Shown: positions 27,289 to 36,110 of the stretch, piece by piece
How positions within the stretch are numbered: the first letter of the stretch is position 1
Layout of the letters: the number at the start of each line of letters is the position of its first letter
Source of the DNA: Promethearchaeota archaeon Loki_b31
Lineage (GTDB): Archaea > Asgardarchaeota > Lokiarchaeia > Sigyniarchaeales > SOKP01
Length of the DNA: 60,636 bases
Assembly: GCA_005222975.1 (NCBI GenBank)
Contig: NJBI01000014.1
Location: 1-60,636, forward strand
Direction of reading: 5' to 3'
Translations under genes and position numbers: made by a program
The notes under the pieces: generated by a model
What the model was told of the DNA's origin: nothing
What the model saw: only the letters and a program-made list of their open reading frames with translations
Databases searched by the model: none

Positions 27289-27654
27289 TTATTTATTAAA
27301 GTATTCTAAAACTGCGTTCTCTTTTTCAAGAGGTCTCCTTTCCGGAACGATCACAAACTCTGTATTTATTGTTTCGTAAAAATCTGAACATAGATACAAG
27401 TTGCAATAACAAGCACCAAAATCCTTCACATCGTCAGGAGCGTAATCACATGGGCAAATTATATCTCTATCCAAATCTCTATTACCTGAAGCAAGACGAC
27501 AGGGACAAGATTGATAGCCGTGTTTCTTCTTATTTTCTACTAAACCATCAATTAAATCATCAAATGTAACTTGATCTTTATTTAAAATCCAATCATTTTT
27601 TTGACTGACAGTCTCTACGTACTCTTTCATTCCTTCTTTAGTTTCCATATCCAT
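27289..27654 (-). CDS. Ferredoxin-thioredoxin reductase catalytic-subunit-like protein
   Basis: The 121-residue protein has the FTR beta-subunit signature: C50-P-C52-R, then C67-P-C69, then C82-Y-C84 with N-L-Y after it, and one more Cys (C89). In FTR these hold a [4Fe-4S] cluster next to a redox-active disulfide and let ferredoxin reduce thioredoxin. Archaeal homologues act with their own thioredoxin- or glutaredoxin-like partners. The stop-start gap to the glutaredoxin gene upstream is one base, so that glutaredoxin is the probable partner. No variable alpha subunit is seen. Confidence 0.88.
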   Translation of the reverse strand: MDMETKEGMKEYVETVSQKNDWILNKDQVTFDDLIDGLVENKKKHGYQSCPCRLASGNRDLDRDIICPCDYAPDDVKDFGACYCNLYLCSDFYETINTEFVIVPERRPLEKENAVLEYFNK

Positions 27655-27655
27655 C

Positions 27656-27973
27656 TTAATTTCCTCCGGGTTTCAATAATTCTTCGTATTTATTTAGATC
27701 ATATCCGATAACAAATTTATCGTCGCAAACGAGAAATGGATAGGCGATTCTGTCTGGTTTGTAATTCTCTCTTACGTATTTTAATAACTTTATTTTTTCG
27801 CCTGAATCGATTTGATCAAGATCGACATATCGATACTTCACATTCTTGTCTTTTAAATATTTTTTGCATTTCTTGCACCACATACAAGTTGAGAGTGTAA
27901 AAATCATTACATCGTGAGCATTGTCTGCTCCATCAACTTCTTGGGTAAGTTTTTCTATAAATTCTGGGAACAT
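27656..27973 (-). CDS. Glutaredoxin-like protein, operon partner of the FTR-like gene
   Basis: The 105-residue protein has a single thioredoxin/glutaredoxin fold: DVMIFTLSTC strand, active site C30-M-W-C33 with an extra C36, and cis-Pro region RIAYPFLVCDDKFVIGY. The third Cys three residues after the CxxC is unusual for a simple carrier. Only one base separates its stop from the FTR-like start. Likely a ferredoxin-driven thiol carrier. Confidence 0.85.
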   Translation of the reverse strand: MFPEFIEKLTQEVDGADNAHDVMIFTLSTCMWCKKCKKYLKDKNVKYRYVDLDQIDSGEKIKLLKYVRENYKPDRIAYPFLVCDDKFVIGYDLNKYEELLKPGGN

Positions 27974-28018
27974 TTTTTTCGCCTTATATGTTTGATTAAT
28001 AATTATGAATTATTTTAA

Positions 28019-28504
28019 TTAGATTTTATTACTTTTTGCTAAGTTTACTTTCCAATTTGGGTCTATACACTCGTAAGCACTTTCTGTAAGCTTTCTAATA
28101 TCGCTATCACACGAAGATAAAAGGATACCTAAATGTTCTAAAGCCCTCTTATCTCCGATCTTCATCAAACTTTCAATAATTAAAAATAAACGAGTTTTAT
28201 CCTGCTCGTCTTCCGGTTTTTCGAGTTCTTTTTTTAACAGCTCTACAATTCGCAAAGTAGCTTTCGCGTTTTTAATTTCACCCATCGCTTCTATTATTCT
28301 GTTTATGACAATAGGGTCTTTCTCTAATCTTAAAGCTCTCGCCAATAAATTTGTGGCTCTTCCCTCTTTAAAACGCCCAATCCGTCTAGCCGCAGAAGCG
28401 CGCTCCATTATCTCTCCATGAAATAAGTTTTTCAGAGCGAGATCGTACTCATTATCTCTATCCTTAGAAGTATTAGAATTCATTAAGTAAGAAAGATGGT
28501 ACAT
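28019..28504 (-). CDS. HEAT-repeat protein
   Basis: The 161-residue protein is helical with HEAT/PBS-lyase-type repeats: ERASAARRIGRFKEGRATNLLARAL, PIVINRIIEAMGEIKNAKATLRI, TRLFLIIESLMKIGDKRALEHL. These act as protein-interaction surfaces. No enzyme domain is present. ATG 28504 is used; Met8 is an alternative. It diverges from the longin-GTPase gene with 151 bases between starts. Confidence 0.8.
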   Translation of the reverse strand: MYHLSYLMNSNTSKDRDNEYDLALKNLFHGEIMERASAARRIGRFKEGRATNLLARALRLEKDPIVINRIIEAMGEIKNAKATLRIVELLKKELEKPEDEQDKTRLFLIIESLMKIGDKRALEHLGILLSSCDSDIRKLTESAYECIDPNWKVNLAKSNKI

Positions 28505-28655
28505 ACATTAAAATTTGATTTTTATAAATTATTAAATTTGCTCATAAAAATAGTTATTTTATTTGAATTTTTAGATTAAAATCATTTGATATAAATATAA
28601 AACTAATTGTGTCTTTAATATATTTTAAGTAAGAAATAATTACTTTTTAATTGCC

Positions 28656-29699
28656 ATGTCTAGAGATTCCATCCTTTGCGTGTCGTATTTTGATAGTATT
28701 CTCGGACCAAATACGCTTTATTGTAATTACACGTTAAATACTAAAGAACATCCGGATTTAGGAAGAATTCTGGAATTTTCTGATGAAGAGGGAAGTTTTG
28801 TATTTACGTTCCGGAAATATCAAACGATAAATCACATTTTTTATATCGATTCAGAATACGCTCGAGGTGGAAAAGAGATGCTAATGATAACATATTTAAT
28901 TAGAGCTGCTTATTTTAAAGATGAAATTACTGATGTTTATAATTATTTGTTATCTAAAACTCCAGATCTCGAAATGTTTGCTTCTGAGCTTAAAGATTTT
29001 AATGGTCTTACAGAACTTCTTCACAGTCACAAAAATCGAACAAATCAAAAAAATACACTAAGCTTAGCTTCGAAAAAATTTAAAAAAGATTTCCTAAACA
29101 TTTTTAATGGGTATCTTGAAAAAATGACTCCACAAATAGGTATAACTTCTCATTTATTAGCTAAAGAAGATTTAAAGAAAGTTTACGTTTTTGGCCCCGA
29201 AAATGCAGGAAAGACCACTTTCGTAAAGAATTTAGAGGTTGTGCAATTCCTTCAATATAAGAACAACGCAATGAAAAGAGATTTAGCCAATAAAATTTAT
29301 GACTTTTTAATTGATAACATCGAGATCTTAACGTACGAATGTATTGAAGATGATATAAATGGAAAAATTGTAAAGCTATATGAAGATTGTTTTGATAATG
29401 CTCAAGGCTTCATTTTAATCTTTAACGCGTCCAATAAAGACTCGATCAAAGAAACTATCGAAATGTTTAGATTAGTCTTAAACAGATGCTTGGATAAGGG
29501 AGAATTTATGCCTGTACTCCTTATTGGTAACAAATTTCACGATAAAGAAGAAATAACTCCCGATTTGATTTATGAGAATTTTGACATGGATGAATTGGCG
29601 GAGTGTGGACTTCTTATCCAGTATTTCTCTATAAATGTTCTTAGCGAGAATGAAAAAATTATCGAAGCAATTCGCTGGTTGCTGAAAAAAATAATTTAG
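28656..29699 (+). CDS. Longin-like domain fused to an atypical small GTPase
   Basis: Residues 1-120 (ILCVSYFDSILGPNTLYCN, then HIFYIDSEYARGGKEMLMITY) have the strand-strand-turn start and GP-x-x-LY signature I associate with longin-like domains, which in eukaryotes sit in trafficking and Rag/Mon1-type regulators. Residues 174-347 are a Ras/Arf-like GTPase: P-loop GPENAGKTT at 180-188, G4 GNKFHD at 291-296 with His295 where NKxD needs Asp, and no DxxG in the G3 region (YECIEDD). Nucleotide binding may persist through the P-loop, but normal hydrolysis is doubtful. It is soluble, with no membrane helix. The longin call rests on pattern and needs a structural model. Confidence 0.75.
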   Translation: MSRDSILCVSYFDSILGPNTLYCNYTLNTKEHPDLGRILEFSDEEGSFVFTFRKYQTINHIFYIDSEYARGGKEMLMITYLIRAAYFKDEITDVYNYLLSKTPDLEMFASELKDFNGLTELLHSHKNRTNQKNTLSLASKKFKKDFLNIFNGYLEKMTPQIGITSHLLAKEDLKKVYVFGPENAGKTTFVKNLEVVQFLQYKNNAMKRDLANKIYDFLIDNIEILTYECIEDDINGKIVKLYEDCFDNAQGFILIFNASNKDSIKETIEMFRLVLNRCLDKGEFMPVLLIGNKFHDKEEITPDLIYENFDMDELAECGLLIQYFSINVLSENEKIIEAIRWLLKKII

Positions 29700-29757
29700 A
29701 TCTTCACTCGTTTTTAATACTTCAATAATATTAAAATTACCAATCTCTTAGCTTTTC

Positions 29758-30204
29758 TTATTTATAGGGTGATTTCCACTTTCTTAAATAAAGATCATAC
29801 TTTTTTAATAATCCTTTGGGATCCAATTGGCTCTCTTCCTGGATAGCCTTTAACGCTTCAAGAACGATCTCCGTTTGTAAAAGTTGAAATTCTTGGCTCT
29901 TTATGTCGCTCGTAGTAAGATATCGATTAGCTATTTCATTAGCTTTTAGTTTATCCATAGTGTTAATGTTATATATATCCATAAAATAACCAATTATGAA
30001 TGTGCTAAGCAATAGAATTGGAAACGCTAATATTAACATCCAAATTGTTATCTCAAAAGCTAAAGATATTAATGAAATCGCACTCACGCTGGATACAACA
30101 ATCGCGTAATAAGATTGACCTAATTTTAATCGAGATAATTGTCTACCGATAAAATGCGCACTCTTCACTCTTTTTACTACATTTGATTTTTTCAATCTTA
30201 ACAT
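29758..30204 (-). CDS. Small membrane protein with two helices
   Basis: The 148-residue protein has a basic N-terminus (MLRLKKSNVVKRVKSAHF), two membrane helices at about residues 31-50 and 53-74 (YYAIVVSSVSAISLISLAF; MLILAFPILLLSTFIIGYF) and a cytoplasmic helical tail of ~70 residues. Both ends should face the cytoplasm by the positive-inside rule. No family is recognised. Convergent with the longin-GTPase gene. Confidence 0.7.
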   Translation of the reverse strand: MLRLKKSNVVKRVKSAHFIGRQLSRLKLGQSYYAIVVSSVSAISLISLAFEITIWMLILAFPILLLSTFIIGYFMDIYNINTMDKLKANEIANRYLTTSDIKSQEFQLLQTEIVLEALKAIQEESQLDPKGLLKKYDLYLRKWKSPYK

Positions 30205-30371
30205 ATAATCACATCCAAATACATTTTATTTGATATTATTTTACATTTTGATAATATAATATGATTTATAAAAAATCTTTAAGGGATTTTATCATTTCAA
30301 TATATTGAAAATTCTCAGAAATTTACCAAAATCTTTTTTTCCTTTAAATAGATACATACTAATATTTTCTT

Positions 30372-31028
30372 ATGAATGAAGATTGGTTTGATTATTATGA
30401 CCCCTTAAATGAGTCTTCCCTACTTGAGATTGAGGATGACTCTATATTTCTTGAATGGACTTTAATGGAAGGTTCTGAGAGAATAAATGAATTATCAAGA
30501 CAATTACATACATTTCTCAATTATAAATTTGCTTTAATTCGTCAAAGATATTCAAAGTCGCCGGCAAATAATAAAAAAACTAAAAATGATATGTATATAA
30601 AGTATAGTAAAGATCTTTCAGATTTAATCTCCGAATATTTACTTTTAATAAAAATAATTGGAGCAAGTGAGGATAATCTAGCACAAAAAATTCAAGATAT
30701 TATGCAGAAAGCGAAATTACATGCTAGTGATTTCGAAATTGAGATCTTAAAAAAGATTAAACTTCTAGGCGGTAGTATTTGGAAGGAAATCCATATACTT
30801 TCGGAAATTGAATATGATAATTCAATATTATTAAAAGTGGTATTTAAGACTGCAAAACTATTATGTAATGCTGAAAGTGCATTCTATTTCCCTTTTTCAA
30901 ATTTTTATAGGGAATTAGAAAAAAATTATTTAGAATTGGATTATGAGATTTCCAGTTTACTCTATACAAATATAGAAGAGCAATATGATGTAAAAAGTAG
31001 TCAACCAAAGGTGAAAATTCTAGAATGA
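30372..31028 (+). CDS. Hypothetical helical protein, first gene of the LAGLIDADG cassette
   Basis: The 218-residue protein is acidic at the start (NEDWFDYYDPLNESSLLEIEDD) and helical throughout; I recognise no domain. Its stop overlaps the start of the LAGLIDADG gene by four bases (ATGA, 31025-31028), so the two are translationally coupled. The pair does not match the functions on either side and may have moved as a unit. Confidence 0.7.
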   Translation: MNEDWFDYYDPLNESSLLEIEDDSIFLEWTLMEGSERINELSRQLHTFLNYKFALIRQRYSKSPANNKKTKNDMYIKYSKDLSDLISEYLLLIKIIGASEDNLAQKIQDIMQKAKLHASDFEIEILKKIKLLGGSIWKEIHILSEIEYDNSILLKVVFKTAKLLCNAESAFYFPFSNFYRELEKNYLELDYEISSLLYTNIEEQYDVKSSQPKVKILE

Positions 31029-33298
31029 CAATATATGGAAAACAAGATGCAAATAGAATAACGGTAAAAGAACGTCGAATCGCAATATGTCCTCATTTTG
31101 GATGTTCATATCTTAAAAAGGTAAAGCCCTTAAAATTTGGCATACTAGGACTTCATAAATATCCAAAATGCTCAAAACATGGATTACCACTTGTTTTTAT
31201 TGATGAATTTATTGGAAATTTTATCACCGCTGTAAACGCTTGTTTATATGATAAAGGAGGGCTTCCTCCAGAAAAATTAACAAGCATAATTAAGATTGTT
31301 TCACCAGATGATTTAAAATCCTTCATTAATGGTTGGATGCATTGTAACCCTATAGGAAGAGGTGCTCAACTTGTCTCTCAATATCTAGATGGTTTATCTA
31401 AAGCATATATGAAATTATTGAGCAGAAAACAAAAAAAGTCTCTTCAAAATAAACCTACTAATAAAAATAATCGTTATAAAATGCTACGCAAAGGTTTAAA
31501 TAGTATTTCAATCGAATATGCTAACTTTTTAAAAGAACTTCGCACTAAATCCAATACTTTTTATGAATTAAAAGAACTTCGCTCACTTTCTGGTATAACA
31601 AATGAATTTCTCAAAGCTTGGCTAAAAGATCAATTAAAAGATATTAAAAATCCAAAATTTGTAATGACTGAAGAATCTCTTAGGCTAAATGAATCACTTA
31701 CATTAGTTAAGCAGCATTACGATATGATTCTCCAATCTGGAACTTGTTTAACTCTGATGGGAAAACTTCCAAAGATAGTCAACAAAGTCATTCCTGCATT
31801 CGAATTATTTTCAGCCTATTACGAATTTTTGGAGTCAGGGTTATGTTCAGAAACAACCAATATTGATATTCAAAAAATTTTTGAAAAACAACAAGAGTCT
31901 TCAAATTTATTTAAAGCAGATTCTTTAGATCATAAACAAACTGACATTATATCACCCAAAATGTTTGGATTAGACAATAACAATTGTGAGAAAAGGTATA
32001 CTGCAAAGAACTTTATGGATGAAATTATGGAAGAATTAAATAATTATCCTAAAGAAATGTATGTTTTAAATCCTAGTAGGGTTAGAAGAGAACATAGTGG
32101 ATGCACATTAAAAGATATTTCAAAAATATGGGGACACTATGACGGATACATTTCAGAAAAACTAAGATATCATGAAGAAAACCCAAATTTTATACTTCCT
32201 AATAAGAACCTTAAGGAACTTAAGACAAACCTAAAAGAATGTTTTGGTAATAAAGCAAACCATTGTTATGGGTTAATTGATTCTCATGGTAGCGGGCATA
32301 TTTCATTTAATACACTTATTAAAAATCTTCAAATTGAAATAGGAAAATTTTCTAAAAATGTGAATACTACACTTGAGGATTTAGCTCTGATATTTGGTTA
32401 TGGATACGGAATGATGAGCTACATACGTCAGCATGATAAATACGTTTTATCAAAAGAAAGAATTAGTTTAATTAAAACTAACATTAAATTACTATTAGGA
32501 CCCAAAGCTAATAATTTTTTAAAGATTTGTGAAAAATATGTAAAAAAAAATCCAGATTTACCTGATTACGCGAATCAAAAATATACAATAACAAATCCAA
32601 ATTTATTCCATAATATCTATGAAAATAATGAAATAATGTACTGGTTTGGTTGGTTATGTTCAGATGGATGGGTTTCTCAGGCTGGCAATACTCACTATCA
32701 AATTCAACTTAAATTAAAAAGAGAAGATCGTATAATTGTAGAAAGATTCGCTAATGCGATAGGCTATGACCAAGAAAGGATTTTTGATGAAATTTATTTA
32801 GCAGAAAATGATAATGGAGAAATTAAACCGACTTATAGTTCAAGAGTCATGTTTGGTTGTAAACCAATGTGGTATGATTTAAAAAAACTTGGAATATTTG
32901 ATTTTAAAAATTCTGAAAAAGTTCCACGCATAATCAAACAACTTATAAATAAGGCAAAACTCAAGAGTCCTTTTGGTCAATTAATTTCTTCTAAAGAAGG
33001 TCGTTTGGCGTTAAATTTTCTTATGGGGTTTTATGATGGAGATGGAAATTATCGTGGAGGGATGTCTGCGAGAATTTTAAATACAAAGAAAACATTTCTC
33101 GAGGAAATTGTTGATTTATTTGATATCCCAAATAAAGTAAATATAAATTCTAAATATTCCATTGATAAAAAAACTTATAAAATTATCTGGAAAACAGGAT
33201 ACCAATTGCACCTAGGTACAGATTTATTTAATCAAATGTTACTTTCATATGAAAACAGTCTACAAAGAAAAAGACCAGAGAATTATAAAAAATTTTAA
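31025..33298 (+). CDS. LAGLIDADG-domain protein with zinc finger and two tandem HTH-like modules
   Basis: The 757-residue protein ends with a two-motif LAGLIDADG domain: YWFGWLCSDGWVS at 539-551 and ALNFLMGFYDGDGN at 662-675, each with its acidic residue. N-terminal C22-x4-C27-x21-C49-x2-H52 looks like a zinc finger. Residues ~360-418 (TLKDISKIWGHYDGYISEKL) and ~449-504 (TLEDLALIFGYGYGMMSYI) are homologous to each other and end with the same LKTN...FGNKAN / IKTN...LGPKAN pattern, so the DNA-binding module was duplicated. It is not inside an intein or an obvious intron. It could be a free-standing homing endonuclease or a regulator built from one. It follows the upstream gene with a four-base overlap. 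Confidence 0.85.
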   Translation: MTIYGKQDANRITVKERRIAICPHFGCSYLKKVKPLKFGILGLHKYPKCSKHGLPLVFIDEFIGNFITAVNACLYDKGGLPPEKLTSIIKIVSPDDLKSFINGWMHCNPIGRGAQLVSQYLDGLSKAYMKLLSRKQKKSLQNKPTNKNNRYKMLRKGLNSISIEYANFLKELRTKSNTFYELKELRSLSGITNEFLKAWLKDQLKDIKNPKFVMTEESLRLNESLTLVKQHYDMILQSGTCLTLMGKLPKIVNKVIPAFELFSAYYEFLESGLCSETTNIDIQKIFEKQQESSNLFKADSLDHKQTDIISPKMFGLDNNNCEKRYTAKNFMDEIMEELNNYPKEMYVLNPSRVRREHSGCTLKDISKIWGHYDGYISEKLRYHEENPNFILPNKNLKELKTNLKECFGNKANHCYGLIDSHGSGHISFNTLIKNLQIEIGKFSKNVNTTLEDLALIFGYGYGMMSYIRQHDKYVLSKERISLIKTNIKLLLGPKANNFLKICEKYVKKNPDLPDYANQKYTITNPNLFHNIYENNEIMYWFGWLCSDGWVSQAGNTHYQIQLKLKREDRIIVERFANAIGYDQERIFDEIYLAENDNGEIKPTYSSRVMFGCKPMWYDLKKLGIFDFKNSEKVPRIIKQLINKAKLKSPFGQLISSKEGRLALNFLMGFYDGDGNYRGGMSARILNTKKTFLEEIVDLFDIPNKVNINSKYSIDKKTYKIIWKTGYQLHLGTDLFNQMLLSYENSLQRKRPENYKKF

Positions 33299-33418
33299 AA
33301 TTTCTTTATTATTTTCTTGATAAGGATTAAAATTATTTATAATTTAGAAATGAAAGTTTTTTTACTCTGTGTTTTTATAATAAAATTACTAACCAGTATA
33401 ATTATAAGGTAGATTAAT

Positions 33419-33715
33419 ATGTCAAAAATGCAAGTTCCAATAGTAATATCAAAAACTGATTGTCATAGATGTACAGAATTGAAAGAATGGCTTCACACGC
33501 ATGATGTTAATTATATAGAGCGTGATATAGACGACGAAGAATTCGTTCACAATCTACTACACGACGATAATTTTCTAAAAACTTTCTGTGACGCCGATGG
33601 GTGCATTGTAAATACGCCTGTTGTAATAATGAATGGAAAATATTGGTTCAAAGAACTCTGGGGCATTTCTGGTCTCAGAGAAAAAGAAGCTAAGAAATTA
33701 TTTGGAGTTAAATAA
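33419..33715 (+). CDS. Glutaredoxin/thioredoxin-fold protein with CHRC site
   Basis: The 98-residue protein has a first strand PIVISKTDC, active site C15-H-R-C18, a helix LKEWLHTHDVNYIERDID, a cis-Pro strand VNTPVVIMNGKYWFKEL, and two extra Cys (residues ~57 and 62). A CHRC pair is unusual; most glutaredoxins have CPYC or CPxC. AAGGT lies ten bases before ATG 33419. It sits between the LAGLIDADG cassette and an iron-sulfur flavoprotein, in the general redox neighbourhood. Confidence 0.75.
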   Translation: MSKMQVPIVISKTDCHRCTELKEWLHTHDVNYIERDIDDEEFVHNLLHDDNFLKTFCDADGCIVNTPVVIMNGKYWFKELWGISGLREKEAKKLFGVK

Positions 33716-33762
33716 GTGTTTATTTTTTTAATTTTATTTTTTTAAATCCATAGCAGACTTTT

Positions 33763-34362
33763 TTATTTCTTAAGCTCTGCTAATCTTTTTATAACTTTTC
33801 TAATTGTCCTTAACCCTTCTTCATCGAGTTGAACGCCTTCCTTACCTTTATCTTTACTCCATAATGAAGCGCCCAAATTCGCTCCGAACGCGCCACCTGA
33901 TACGGAAACCATGTGATTTTGTTGGTAGAAATCTAGAATACTTCTTATCGCAATTTCTTGCCCCCCGCTTCGATCACCACCTACTGCGAGAGCTATACCA
34001 TATTTTCCTTTAAAAACATTCGGATTTTTGGCGACCAATCCACGACAACGATCTAATATTGTTTTTAATTGCCCTGAAAGATTTCCTTGAAATACGGGAG
34101 TGCCAAAAATTAAGTATTTTGCTTCTTCTAATTTAGGATAAAGGTCTTGAACGTCATCTTTATGAATGCATCCTTTTTTTTCTCTAACGCAATAATTGCA
34201 ATGTATACAAAATTTGATTTCTTTTCCCCTTACTGTCCAATACTCAGTGTCAAAACTAAATTTTTCTGCAGCATACTTTAGTGCGTACTGAACGGCAAAA
34301 TCTGTTCCTTGTTTTCTTGGGCTTCCACAGATTCCCAACAGTAGGTTCTTATTCTCCACCAT
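33763..34362 (-). CDS. Iron-sulfur flavoprotein (NAD(P)H-dependent FMN reductase fold)
   Basis: The 199-residue flavodoxin-fold protein has an N-terminal phosphate loop LGICGSPRKQGTD, the compact cluster motif C-I-H-C-N-Y-C-V-R-E-K-K-G-C (C-x2-C-x2-C-x6-C), and the FMN-contact loop FGTPVFQGNLSGQLKTILDR. This is the layout of archaeal ISF, which passes electrons between ferredoxin and FMN and reduces O2 or peroxide in methanogens. Convergent with the glutaredoxin-like gene. Confidence 0.88.
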   Translation of the reverse strand: MVENKNLLLGICGSPRKQGTDFAVQYALKYAAEKFSFDTEYWTVRGKEIKFCIHCNYCVREKKGCIHKDDVQDLYPKLEEAKYLIFGTPVFQGNLSGQLKTILDRCRGLVAKNPNVFKGKYGIALAVGGDRSGGQEIAIRSILDFYQQNHMVSVSGGAFGANLGASLWSKDKGKEGVQLDEEGLRTIRKVIKRLAELKK

Positions 34363-34444
34363 AATTAATATTACAAATTTCTTCCTTTATTTATTGTTAA
34401 TCATTTTTTTTCTAACAAATGTTTTAAATTCTACTTAACTACTA

Positions 34445-35104
34445 ATGACGATGGATTCACATAAATCGTGCTTAGCAAGAATCAAAATTAAATTTCCAGA
34501 TCAGATATGGATTTCGCACATTTTCAAGAAATTCCGTGAAATTCGAATGGAAATCGAATATTTTCTTCCATACGATTTTGAAAATTCGATTGGGAATTCT
34601 ATTATTGAAATTTTTCATTATAATATAGACTTATTAATAGATGAGGTTAAAAACCATAAATCTGTTTTTGATTTTAGCATTTTGGAAAAGGAAGAGAATC
34701 GAGTTAAGTTTAATGTAAAAACAAAGGATCCATTTTTATTAGATGCTATAATTAAATGTGGAGTGTTAGTTAATTTCCCCGTGCGAGTAAGAGACGGATA
34801 CGCCTTCTGGAGGCTTATATCGACTAGAGAAAGGATAGATGAGCTGTTAACTCTTTTTGAACAGAAATCGGTAAATTTTACTCTCCTTAAAATTGGTAAT
34901 TCTCCATATATTCTTGACGACAATAAAAATAAGTTAACTTTTAACGAATCCAATGTGTTGGACAAGGCAATATCCTCAGGATTTTTTGAAATACCTAGAA
35001 AAATATCTTTAGAACAGTTAGCTAACGAACTAGGAAAATCAAAGTCAGCTTTATCTGTTATGTTAAGAAAGATAATTAAAAAGAAAGTAATATTTGAAAC
35101 TTAA
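34445..35104 (+). CDS. Bat-like HTH transcriptional regulator
   Basis: The 219-residue protein ends with the bacterio-opsin-activator-type HTH (HTH_10): NVLDKAISSGFFEIPRKIS, then LEQLANELGKSKSALSVMLR, close to the consensus seen across archaea. The N-terminal part is a sensing domain of unknown ligand with beta strands and KDPFLLDAIIKCGV. Located between two redox genes and divergent from the flavoprotein; it may control one of them. Confidence 0.85.
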   Translation: MTMDSHKSCLARIKIKFPDQIWISHIFKKFREIRMEIEYFLPYDFENSIGNSIIEIFHYNIDLLIDEVKNHKSVFDFSILEKEENRVKFNVKTKDPFLLDAIIKCGVLVNFPVRVRDGYAFWRLISTRERIDELLTLFEQKSVNFTLLKIGNSPYILDDNKNKLTFNESNVLDKAISSGFFEIPRKISLEQLANELGKSKSALSVMLRKIIKKKVIFET

Positions 35105-35154
35105 ACGAGAAACTCAATATTAGCAAAAAAAAGTTAAAAAAATAATAAATATAT

Positions 35155-35991
35155 TTATAACCATTCTTCCTTAAAAATGTCTCCTTCAACACTTACTATT
35201 ATATACTTTATCGGCACTTTTCTATTTGCTCTTTTTGCAGCCTCTTGAGCTAGCCCCAACAAACCACCACAACAAGGGATTTGCATTCTCATGATTGTTA
35301 GGGTGTTTATTTTTGCTTCATCAAACCAAGATCTAATCTTTTCGATGTAAATTTCTCTGCCTTGGTCGAGTTTAGGACAAGCTATCGCTATAGAACATCC
35401 CTTTAAATATTTGTTATGGTATTCACCAAGAGCATAAGCAACGCAGTCAGCCGTAAGTATCACATCTGCTCCTTGAAAGTAGGGGGCTGCTGGATTTATT
35501 AAATGCATTTGAATGGGCCACTGTCTTAATGCGGAGGGGGCTTTTCCGGTGATAACGGTCTGTTCCTCAAGATCGTTAAATACCATTGTTTCTCCAGAAG
35601 CACAACTGCATACATGATTTTCAAGTGTTATTTCGGAATCTTCTTGAGTAGAAGCGCAGCCGCATTGGTGGGAATGTTCAGCAACAATTTGCTTCGCTTG
35701 ATTTAATTTTTCCTCCTCTTTTTCTGACAAAGATTCTAAATGTCTGTCAACTTCTTCTTCGTCGAATTCTAACGCTTCTCTTTCAATAATCTCAAGAGCC
35801 CCTTCAGGGCAGTCTCTTATGCAAGCACCCAAGCCATCGCAAAAAACCTCGTTTACAACTTTAGCTTTTCCGTCTATTATTTCTAAGGCACCCTCTGCGC
35901 AACCTATAACACATTGTCCACATCCAGTACACAAGTCCTCATCAATTTTAATTATTTTTCTTAAAATTCTTTGATGTTCTGTTTCAGTCAT
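35155..35991 (-). CDS. Ferredoxin-domain protein with conserved C-terminal domain
   Basis: The N-terminus holds one full cluster motif CTGCGQCVIGCAEGAL and a second with the second Cys replaced by Leu (CDGLGACIRDCPEGAL), a variant typical of this family. Residues ~105-140 carry two Cys clusters (HSHQCGCAS, HVCSCASG). The C-terminal domain has LRQWPIQMHLINPAAPYF, LTADCVAYALGEYH, IACPKLDQG and IPCCGGL. Homologues are widespread in anaerobes beside flavoproteins and rubredoxins. Function unproven; electron transfer is likely. Confidence 0.85.
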   Translation of the reverse strand: MTETEHQRILRKIIKIDEDLCTGCGQCVIGCAEGALEIIDGKAKVVNEVFCDGLGACIRDCPEGALEIIEREALEFDEEEVDRHLESLSEKEEEKLNQAKQIVAEHSHQCGCASTQEDSEITLENHVCSCASGETMVFNDLEEQTVITGKAPSALRQWPIQMHLINPAAPYFQGADVILTADCVAYALGEYHNKYLKGCSIAIACPKLDQGREIYIEKIRSWFDEAKINTLTIMRMQIPCCGGLLGLAQEAAKRANRKVPIKYIIVSVEGDIFKEEWL

Positions 35992-36110
35992 AATTAGCTA
36001 AAATGTAAAATGAAATATAATTTTGAATTCGAACATGTTCATTAATGGTAATTCTGCTGTTAATATTCATAATAAAAACTTTAAAATAAGATCACAAAAC
36101 TAGTTAACTT

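Noticed and set aside
31025..33298. Intein or intron-encoded LAGLIDADG protein
   Set aside because: There is no host protein continuing on both sides and no splice motifs at the domain ends; it has its own coupled upstream gene.
30340..33330. Target-site duplication around the LAGLIDADG cassette
   Set aside because: Short similar strings (TATTTTCTT-like) flank it, but they are not identical and are common in this AT-rich sequence.
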